The notes under the pieces are model-generated. The model was not told where the DNA came from, ran no database searches, and worked only from the letters and a program-made list of their open reading frames with translations. This document shows positions 55,896-64,000 of a DNA stretch of 64,000 bases, piece after piece. This stretch comes from Hemerocallis citrina (lineage: Eukaryota > Streptophyta > Magnoliopsida > Asparagales > Asphodelaceae), in the NCBI GenBank assembly GCA_017893485.1, contig CM030360.1:4328467-4392466 (forward strand). Reading direction: 5' to 3'. How positions within the stretch are numbered: the first letter of the stretch is position 1; each line of letters begins with the position of its first letter. A program made the position numbers and the translations under genes.

Positions 55896-56471
55896 TGATA
55901 TGGCTAAAGATGGGGTTAAATCGGAACCGTCCAGATTGGGCGCGAATCTTGAAGCTCGGGGGTAAAACGGTAATTTCACAAATGGATCCAAGGCGGGTAT
56001 TGGATCTCCCTCTCACAGATCCAACAGCCCACAGACGGGTCCACTCCGATTGGGTACGGGTCCCGAACCGAGGCGAACCCAGACCGACAAGAGATAAATC
56101 AGGGCCACTGACTTGACCAAGTCAACGGGCCTGATTTGCTCTCACCGGAAATCAGGGGGTTAGTTTCCTAAACAGACTGTGAGGATTTTACTCCTGGCGG
56201 TTACACAGGAAATCAGGTCCCTAATCTCTCCCCAGGCGACTATAAATACCTCCCCTCTACCACTGTGGCCAGGTAATCACTCTTTTTCCACCTTAAGCTC
56301 ACCACTGGTTACTGACAAGAGCGTCGGAGGGTGCGTCGCCGGAATCAACCCCGGTGTCTCGCACTTCCTTGCAGGTTGCGACAGGAATCAGAAGGCTTGG
56401 ATCTGCTGTTCAGGTTTTCTCGAGCTCACAAATCTCATCTGTTTACCCCCACACCGAAATCAGCGGTAACA
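55896..56471 (+). repeat. 3' LTR of Gypsy-B
   Basis: 576 bp; preceded by the purine-rich GGAGTGGGGGGCTCG (55881-55895), a suitable polypurine tract. About 99% identical to the 5' LTR apart from an 11-bp gap. Confidence 0.95.
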
Positions 56472-57744
56472 TTACCGAAACAACTGCGCAAACCAATAGC
56501 TCTGGTAATCAAAGGACGATCAACAATGTATTATTTTATCAAACATCGTTCATTTTTTTTTTTTTGATGAACCGGATAGAGCCCAAAAGCTCCAGCCACG
56601 CAATCAAATATATATAATAAAAAGTTCGTACAAATAGAAATAAAACAGTAATCGATTTACAAGGTGTAAACAATGAAAAAACAATATAAACACAAGGCTA
56701 AACACGATAACTAAGAAACGAAGGATCGAGCAGACCCAAACAGAACTGGAACCTCGATCGACGAAAGAAACTACACCACAACCCGGGCGTAGGACGACAC
56801 AGTAGAAAGGAAAAAGGATACCACAATGCCGCTGCGAAGAGAAGGCCAAAAATTACAGCGAGCCACCAGCCAAGCGTCGCGTCCAAACGCAGAGCGATAC
56901 GACTATCGGCTGATACACCGACAACCTAGAACAAACAAAACGCAACGAAACGGGAACCCCCGCTCGCTTCAAACAAGAACAATAAAAGAGACTCCACCAC
57001 AATCTAGAAGCACCACAAAAAGGAGGCTAGGAGGACCAGCATCACAAGCATAAGAGGGATCTAAATGGAGCTACACAGAGAGAGGCCCAGGCTCACAGGA
57101 GAGCCCGACCGCAGCCACAGCTAAACGACTAGCGGCAACAAACTGAAACAGACAGTATCTAACAACCACAGACGATATCACAACAAAAACAAAATAGAAG
57201 AGATAATAAAGGAACAACAGCATAATAATAACATGACCATCTAAAACCAACTGGGATTAAAGAGCGACCCAGGGAAACACAGTGGCATCAAACATCGAAC
57301 ACAGAAGAGGGGCAGCTAGATGGAAACCATCGCATTATAATAGCAGCTAGATGGAAACCATCGCATTATAACAGCGGCTAACCAAGAACAAAACCACTAC
57401 AGGCTGCTACATCGCAGCAGACAACAAAAAAACCAAGACAGCCCTGGCAGAAAACATCCAAAAATACTACCAACATGGGTAGTAAGGGCTGAGGAAAGTT
57501 GCATATGAGCCCAGGAAGAGTCAGTAGCATGAAACAAATATCAACACTAGGGAAAGGATAGAAATGTAGCACTGCATACAGTGACAGCCTTGCAAAACCA
57601 AGCACGCAAAATGGCAGAACATCGGGTCAGCCAGCCAAAAGCCAAAAAGCCAAAACAGTAGCCTTAATCCTGCGAGGAGATAGCGAGGAACATCAGAGCA
57701 AGTACTAGAAAAAATAAAGCACAAGAGAAGGGAAAAAATAGAAT

Positions 57745-60700
57745 TTAAATAACATGTAAGGAGCGAAGACAATGAAACGCTTCTACAATCCTAAAACCAT
57801 GAAGAGCATTTCTAGCTTCAAGCTTTAAGGTAGAGGACCAGAAATTGAAAAGAAATACAAATTCTTCAATGATGGAAAGGATAGGGGACGCGTACTGCCT
57901 AAATAATCTTTTGTTCCTTTCCAAGCATATAACCCAAATAATTATTTGTACCGAAAGGTGCCAAGAAAGATGGTACTTGATGCTAGGAGGCGGATGCGAC
58001 CAACAAGAATGTAAGTTAGTAGGGAGGGCGGGGACTTCCCAAGCAAGAGAGGAGATTTTCCAAAGCGGATGCGTGAAAACGCACCCCACGAAGAGGTGAT
58101 TGGCGTCCTCAAACGAGGAGGCATAGAGGGGACAATTCTGCCCCCAAGCCAGATTTCTTTTGTTTAAAACTTCAGCCGTAAGAAGTCTGTTGTTAAAGGC
58201 TAGCCAGGAGACGATTTTAACCTTAAGTGGAGCACATGATTGCCAAATGGCTTTGGTGAAGGGAGAGCGGAGTCCTCTAAAATTGAGGAACTGATAAAAA
58301 GATTTGACGGTGAATACACCTGCCGAATGCCAACGCCAAGAGAAATCTTCTTTAGGGTGTCAATCGTAATTGTTCAATGAGGAAAGAAGCGCAATGAACT
58401 GGGATGATAAGTGAGGGGGGAGGCTAGTACTGAAAGGAACGGTCCAAACTCGTCGAGAGTTTATGAGAGAGAAGGAGTCTGCTACCGTAGCTCAAGGGTT
58501 GGCGGCAAGACGGTAGAGAGCAGGGAAGGAAGATGCCAATTTGGCGTTACCGATCCACAGATCATTCCAGAACAGAGTCTTGGAACCATCAAAACAGACA
58601 TGGGAAATGCCACATAGGAAAGCAATGGCAGCTTTCCAGATGCCTTTCCAGAACGGGAAAGCAGAACGATGGACTTGATTGGGAAAAACCCACCAAGAGC
58701 CATCTGGAAAGCAGTTGGCCTTGATACTTTGAATCCAGGGGAGATGATCAAATTTAAGGAATTTTCAGAGCCATTTACCCAAGAGAGCAATGTTGTGGTT
58801 ACGAAGATTCAGGATGCCCAGCCCCCCTGCCTCCTTGGAAGAACAGACTAAGGTCCAATTGGCAAGGTGAGAGCCTGGCTGGTGATTGGGAGAGCCTGAC
58901 CAGAAAAAATTGCTTCGAATTTGGTCAATTCTCTTAATAACCCAGGAAGGTACAAAGTAGAATGACATCATAAAGAGGGGGATAGAAGATAGCACCGAAT
59001 TAAGGAGGACCAGTCTGCCTCCTCTAGAGAGCAGCTTGTCCGTCCAAACATTCAGTCTGGATTCCACCTTGTCCACCAAAGGCACCCAATCTGATCTATG
59101 CAGCTTACCCATCTTAAGGGCACTCCCAAGTACGTAATAGGGAAGGACGCGATAGGACAGTTGAAGAAATTAGAAATTTCCAGCTGGCGGTTAGGCGAAC
59201 CTCCCAGCCAAAGGACAGACGATTTTTGGAAGTTGATAGAAAGGCCCGAAGCCAGTTCGAACAAGTAAAGGACGAGTTTAAGATTACGGAGAGAGTGAGG
59301 ATTAGTTTTCGCAAAGATGATAGTATCATCTGCATATTGCAGATTAAGAACACCTTGAAAATGTCGTGATTCACCCAAACCATCAATGGCTTGGGCTTCC
59401 CAAGCATTGCACAGAAGTCTGCTAAAGACGTCTGAGACCAGAGCGAAAAGGAGAGGCGAGAGGGGATCGCCCTGGCGAAGGCCCCGTTTAATTTTATATT
59501 TGTGACCTTCAGAGCCGTTGATGAGAATGGAGGAGGTGCCAGAGAGAAGGCTGGACTTAATCCAGGCAATCCATTTGGGCCCAAATCCCCGATGGGATAG
59601 AATGTCCAGAAGGAAATCCCAGTGAACGTTATCGTAAGCCTTTTGAAAGTCTAATTTGAGGAGAATGCCTTCAGAATTCGATTTGTGGCAACAGGAAATA
59701 ATTTCTTGAGCCGAGGCAACACTATCGAGGATAAAACGATCCTTGATGAAGCCTGATTGAGCAGGATCAACGAGGGAAGGCATAACCACACTGAGCCTCG
59801 CGGTAAGAACTTTCATGATGATTTTAAAAGAGGTATTAATCAGACTGATAGACCTAAAATTGGACACCGTGTTCGCGCCCAAGAATTTGGGAATGAGGAC
59901 AATATGCGCATAATTGATACGGTCAAAAGAGAAGTCGCCCTGATGCAGTTCCGAAAACATACGGAAGAGATCATCTTTAAGGCTGTGCCAAAACTTTTGG
60001 AAAAAGAAGGCAGGGAAGCCGTCAGGCCCCGGCACGGAATCGCTTTTTAAGGCAAAAACCGCTGCTTTAATCTCCTCCAAGGAGAAAGGAGCCTCGAGGG
60101 AGGAGAGGTCTACCGAAGGGGGGCCATAAAGATGATGCCAATCTAGAGAAATAGCTCGCTGTTTTTGAGAGCCAATAAGATTTTTATAGAAATCCAGGAA
60201 AGACCGATGGATCTCCGCATCGGAGCAAAGATCGACACCGTTGTCGGAAATCGAGGAAATACGATTACAGCGCTGCCTGTGCGACGCAAACGAATGAAAA
60301 AAGGCAGAATTGCCGTCACCTTCCTTTAACCATTGCACCCTAGCTCTTTGAGCCCATTTAATGTGTTCCTGGCAAAGGATGGCAGCATAATCATGTTTAT
60401 AGAAAAGCCTTTCAGCACGAGCTGAGTCGGAAAGAGGACCCATCTCTTCCTACTGATCAAGCGCCTCAATAGAGGCAAGGAGAAAATTTTTGAGGAAGTA
60501 GGTGTTATACTGTCTGTTGTACCTCCAGATCTTACAGCCGAATTTGATGGCATGAAGTTTAAGGAGGATGCTAGCAAAACCCGAGGGTCTGGAGACCGCG
60601 GATAAACATTCATCAACCAGATTGACGAACAAAAGGTCTTGCAACCAGAATTTCTCAAATCGGAATTTGCGCTGATGATAGAATGGGAAGTTTGAGTAGA

Positions 60701-61388
60701 GAACGATGGGAACGTGGTCAGAGGATGGATTAGGCAGGGCCTTGGAGAAAGTATTATGGAACTGGTTGATCCAGGTCGGGGACACGAGAAAGCGGTCTAG
60801 TTTGGCCAAAGAAGGAGACTGGCACTGATTGGACCAAGTAAACGCTTTACCATTGAGAGGAATGTCCGTCAACTGCATGTCTCGAATGAAATCGTTGAAG
60901 CGGAATGAATGGAGGTCAACAGGGGAAGAGGAGGATCTTTCGGAAGAGAATCTAGTGACGTTGAAATCTCCACAGAAGAAACAGAGACCATTAGAAAAGG
61001 ATTGGAGAGACTGGAATTCTTCCCAGAACAAGGGACGCCCTTCAGATGATGAAGGTCCATATACCGAGATAACCGTAAGGGAGCAATTGAGGGACAACCA
61101 TTGCAGTTGGGTGATGAGAAAATAAGTAAGCCGATGATAAGAAATGAGGGAAAAGATCGACTCTTTGAAGCCCAAGAGGATGCCCCCTCGAGTTCCGCTA
61201 GCGTCAAGGGAGATCCATTTAGAAATAATGGATCCGCCTATAGCTCGATAAATAGCAGGGGAAGGAGAGTCAATATTAGACTCTTGGATCGAGATAAGGT
61301 CACAGTTAGAAGAGCTAATTAATTGAAAAATTGCCCTTTGTTTGACCGGGCAATGGAGTCCCCGAATATTCCAGGAGATACTAATCAT
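57745..61388 (-). pseudogene. LINE ORF2: endonuclease, reverse transcriptase, zf-RVT region
   Basis: ATG 61388 overlaps the ORF1 stop by 8 nt (ATGATTAG). The apurinic-like endonuclease covers 61388-60700: SWNIRGL at the start, a Glu in QESNID, the FCGDFNVTR block and SDHVPIV (catalytic Asp/His). A TAG at 60450-60452 interrupts the linker. Reverse transcriptase spans about 60000-59150, with FQKAYDNVHWDFL, GLRQGDPLSPLLF and YADD (59325-59336). A 1-nt frameshift near 59115 precedes RGGRLVLLNSVLSSIPLFMM. The C-terminal part (58760-57745) has many stops and includes CVFTHPLWK of a zf-RVT-like region. Provides target-primed reverse transcription in active L1 elements. Confidence 0.93.
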
Positions 61389-61886
61389 TAATACAACGAT
61401 GGTCCCGAACTCTGTCACGTTCAAGTTGCCTAATCGAGGGGATGAAAGAGAGGTTGTATGACTCGACTCTAAAGCCCAACCGATGAGCTTGTTGAGTCAT
61501 TTGAAGATCAGACCATTGGTCAAATTGGGAGTGGAAGACGGATCCTAGACGCTCAACATCTTGTTGAGGCAAGGAGTGAAAAGATATGTCATAGGGAGAA
61601 ACAAGGGGCGCTATGGAATAGTCAGGGATCCTTGAATGAGGATTAAGCGCAGCCTTTTTAGCAAGAATCCGAGCGCTCGATCTGATAAGTCGAGATGGGG
61701 GGTAACCGTTCAGAAGAGATTTACGTTCAGCACCTCCTGCCACCTTAACAGGCTCCCCGAAGGGAAACTTCCTGTTAGGGTCGATAGAAGGAGGGGCAAG
61801 AAGATCAAAAAGAGAAGGTAGGGAGGGTGAAAGGTCGGTCACAGTGTGTGGAAGAGATAGAGCCGACCTCATCCGCACCCCTGTGA
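61381..61886 (-). pseudogene. LINE ORF1, C-terminal part
   Basis: Open from the 5' truncation point to TAG 61381-61383, about 168 codons (SLPSLFDLLAPPSIDPNRKF ... SFIPSIRQLERDRVRDHR). No zinc knuckle is left. A Met at 61908 lies outside the element in the target sequence and is not a real start. Confidence 0.7.
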
Positions 61887-61898
61887 CAAACATCGTTC

Positions 61899-62094
61899 GT
61901 ATTAACATGTGCTTTTATCACATTTGCTTTGCCAACTGGAAAGTTATCCTTTTTTTTGTTGCCGTAAAAAAAAATCTAATTTGATTGCAAGTCTATTTCA
62001 TTCTCTACTGTTTGTGTGTGTGTGTGGCATTCAACTCACATCTCTTTCAATCTTTGTAATATTGACACCTTTACTCAAAATTGTAGCCTTAGTT
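61899..62094. other. Short spacer, no gene
   Basis: Target-side flank of the LINE followed by AT-rich sequence with a (TG) run at 62010-62024. Nothing recognised. Confidence 0.4.
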
Positions 62095-62565
62095 TGTTTG
62101 ATATGCCACTTTTTAAAACTCTTTGCACAAAGACGATAGTTATCAAAGTATTTGCACTTGTAGACTCAACAACTAACTTGTCGTTCCCAATGGCGAGTTT
62201 AGTTGTTTTATGCTCGCTGTTGGGACACGGTCGTTCCCAATGGCGAGTTCAGTTCAAAATTTTCAATGAAAACTCGACGTTCCCAATGACGAGAACATTT
62301 AAACTAGACTCGTTGTTGGGAATAGCGAGTTTAGTTTAAAATTTTCAATAAAGACTCACCGTTCTCAACGGCGAGGACATTTATACTAGACTCGCTGTAT
62401 GGAACGGCGAGGATGTAAGAAATTTCACAGAGAGTGAAACACTCTGTTAGACTTAGTGAATTTTCGAACAAAAATCTATAAAATTTTTTATTGAACTAAA
62501 CTCGCCATTCCCAACAACGAGTCTAGTGTAAATGTCATCGCCATTGGGAACGGCGTGTCTTAAAA

Positions 62566-62615
<50 letters not shown>

Positions 62616-62880
62616 TTCGCCGTTCCCAACAGCGAGTCTAGTGTAAAAGTTCTCGCCATTGGGAACAGCGAGTCTTCATTGAAAATTTTGAACTAGACTC
62701 GCCTTGGGAACAGTGAGTTTCTAAAACAAAAAGTTACACTCGCCGTATTCCAACGACGAGCATGAAACAACTAAACTCACCGTTGAAAACGGCAAATTTA
62801 GTTGTTGTGTCCACAAGTGCAAATACTTTGGCAACTGTTCTCTTCCTGCAAATAATTTCGAAAAGTTATATATAAAAAAG
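62095..62880. repeat. Fold-back element with ~340-bp arms
   Basis: The left arm (about 62095-62420) is the inverted counterpart of the right arm (about 62520-62880): CAAAGTATTTGCACTTGT at 62145-62162 pairs with ACAAGTGCAAATACTTTG at 62814-62831, and the order of blocks is kept inward (TTTAGTTGTTT, ATGCTCG, TTCAAAATTTTCAATGAA). Each arm repeats a small palindrome of the type TCGCCGTTCCCAACGGCGA many times. An (AC)n tract (62568-62611) lies just inside the right arm. The outer ~40 bp match only partly and no target duplication was found, so exact ends are open. Confidence 0.85.
62568..62611. repeat. (AC)22 microsatellite
   Basis: Uninterrupted dinucleotide run inside the right arm of the fold-back element. 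Confidence 0.95.
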
Positions 62881-64000
62881 GGTGAAGGACCAATCGGAAC
62901 CTAAAGTTTATAATAATACACTAAACATACCTGAAGTGACGGTAATACCCTAAACACACCTGAACTTTTTAAAATTGGACCTATAGGCACATGCTGTCTA
63001 CTTCTGTTAGTTTTTTAACAGTTAGGGAGTGAAATTACTTTTTCACCCCCATGGCTTAAAAATTCCTAAAAATTCATTCAAAATTTCCTTAAAATTCCTA
63101 AAATTTTCCTTTAAAGTTCCTTATAATTTCCTTTAAAATTACTTTTAAAATTCCTTGAAATTTCTTAAATTTTCTTAAAATTTCCTTTAAAATTCGTTTT
63201 AAAATTCCTTAAAATTTTCTTTAAAATTAGTTTTAAAATAGAACAAAAGTCCTTCAAAATTGAGAGTGTTTTTACAACTGAGAGTGCCAATTGAACCAAA
63301 AATCCTTCAAAATACCTTAAAATTTTTGTTCTCTAAATCCTTAACATAGGCCATAGTTTGTTCCGAACAAAAAATCTTTAACCATCATATATTAGTATAT
63401 CATAACATTAAGAACTAACAAATTATTCAGAACCAACATAGAGCAAAGAGTTTATTGAGATACATTTTCATCTGTAGATCATAAGTATCCAACAGATAGC
63501 AAAAAAAAACTGGAGAATATAGATACAATCCCAAATACATAACTATTTTGTATACTTCAAATGAACAATCAATATTACATAACAACAACCAAGATCAAAT
63601 GTAAAATAAATATTACATAACATGAAGCAAGCTCAACTGCTATTGCTTCAATAAACTCAACTGCCGCTGCTGCTATTGCTACTGCTTCTTCTTCATCTTG
63701 TTCTTCTTATTCTATTGCTACCAAACACAAAAAAAAGTTTCAGGAATAATCATGTATTTGTAAGTACATGAAACTAAACAATACATGCCAACTAGTTCAA
63801 ATACAAAAATAACCCTCCCTCATATTGAAACACCAACTAGTTCAGTAAGGCTGCATTTTTGAATTATTGAAATATAGTAATTGTATATTCTGTTTCCTAA
63901 TATATAGGAAACAGATTCCCCAAATCTCTCATCTCCCCAATCTTCTCTCAATCTCTTTTCTTCTTCTCCAAGAATGTAATTCATATATATAGATGTATAC
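62881..64000. other. AT-rich spacer with TTCCTTAAAATT-type low-complexity repeats
   Basis: 63055-63240 consists of irregular repeats of (T)TCCTTAAAATT. 62900-63050 resembles repeated plant spacer sequence (ACACCTGAACTTTTTAAAATTGG). From 63410 on is AT-rich DNA with a TGCTGCTGCTATTGCTACTG run (63667-63690). No gene recognised up to the window end. Confidence 0.4.

Larger units (their letters stand above)
44039..56471 (+). mobile_element. Gypsy-B: Tat-lineage retrotransposon with deleted pol and retained antisense gene
   Basis: LTRs 44039-44625 and 55896-56471 differ by 6 substitutions and one 11-bp indel. Flanks TTACG (44034-44038) and TTACC (56472-56476) agree in 4 of 5, acceptable for a target duplication with one change. 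Order: LTR, PBS, frameshifted gag, protease and part of RT, deletion, 110-bp array, 223-bp-type repeats, antisense exons (minus), antisense promoter, 135-bp and 223-bp arrays, LTR. It lacks the rest of RT, both RNase H domains and integrase, about 2.9 kb compared with Gypsy-A, and so cannot move on its own. Same family as Gypsy-A by gag, pol, PBS and antisense gene. Confidence 0.95.
56552..61886 (-). mobile_element. LINE (L1-type), 5'-truncated
   Basis: Target duplication CAAACATCGTTC at 56540-56551 and 61887-61898 (12 bp, perfect). A poly(T) run on the plus strand (56553-56565) is the poly(A) tail, so the element is on the minus strand. It has the end of ORF1, ORF2 with endonuclease and reverse transcriptase, and about 1.2 kb of 3' region (56566-57744) with no clear coding. 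Inserted 80 bp from the end of Gypsy-B. Confidence 0.95.

Noticed and set aside
56604..57772. Minus-strand open frames of 75-83 codons with hydrophobic stretches
   Set aside because: They lie in the 3' region of the LINE beyond the zf-RVT part; no known domain, and membrane-like composition follows from the T-rich strand.
61381..61908. Met at 61908 as the start of LINE ORF1
   Set aside because: It lies outside the LINE, beyond the target duplication at 61887-61898; the real start was lost in the 5' truncation.

Overview
This window is angiosperm nuclear DNA, probably from a eudicot with a repeat-rich genome. It is built almost entirely of nested transposable elements. I see no intact host gene; the only host-like coding sequence is a broken pair of DnaJ-type exons at about 33.7-34.0 kb, plus a few unrecognised exon-like scraps. 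Species cannot be told from the sequence.

Layout, left to right. (1) 1-9167: a Ty3/gypsy element of the Tat (dual RNase H) lineage on the minus strand, called Gypsy-A here. It has its 5' LTR, primer-binding site, a single-frame gag-pol and, beyond two satellite-like arrays, the last exon of a gene running antisense to the element. Its 3' LTR lies off the left edge. It is inserted in the LTR (9168-9608) of a small LTR element. (2) 9.6-14.1 kb: decayed Mutator-like sequence on the minus strand (MuDR-type N-terminal fragment, plant-mobile-domain gene, ~330-bp tandem repeats with palindromes). (3) 15263-18238: internally deleted Copia element, Copia-A, with a perfect 5-bp target duplication. (4) 20638-27196: decayed Copia element, Copia-C (minus strand), whose left LTR contains a nested TRIM-like element (20867-22001). 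Both carry perfect target duplications. (5) 27.3-28.0 kb: remnant of a Tat-type LTR. (6) 29864-36273: two diverged copies of a long LTR-like sequence, each with a pair of tRNA-like (A box/B box) modules, flanking the DnaJ-like pseudogene exons. (7) 36274-41040: a truncated Copia-A relative, Copia-B (minus strand), whose LTR is split by a PIF/Harbinger DNA transposon (36830-40565, TTA duplication). (8) 44039-56471: a second Tat element, Gypsy-B (plus strand), with both LTRs about 1% diverged. It lost most of pol by internal deletion but keeps a multi-exon antisense gene with its own TATA box, introns and poly(A) signal. (9) 56552-61886: a 5'-truncated L1-type LINE (minus strand) with a 12-bp target duplication. 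(10) 62.1-62.9 kb: a fold-back element with ~340-bp arms, then low-complexity AT-rich DNA to the end.

The most interesting system is the antisense transcription unit inside the Tat retrotransposons. It is a spliced gene (gypsy-type 'Transposase_28' N-terminal region, acidic and coiled-coil C-terminus) with terminal coiled-coil exons, duplicated in Gypsy-B, each behind its own splice acceptor. It converges on gag-pol, and tandem arrays occupy the spacer between the two poly(A) regions. Most in-frame stops in the window can be explained by C-to-T (or G-to-A) change, as expected of methylated, silenced elements.
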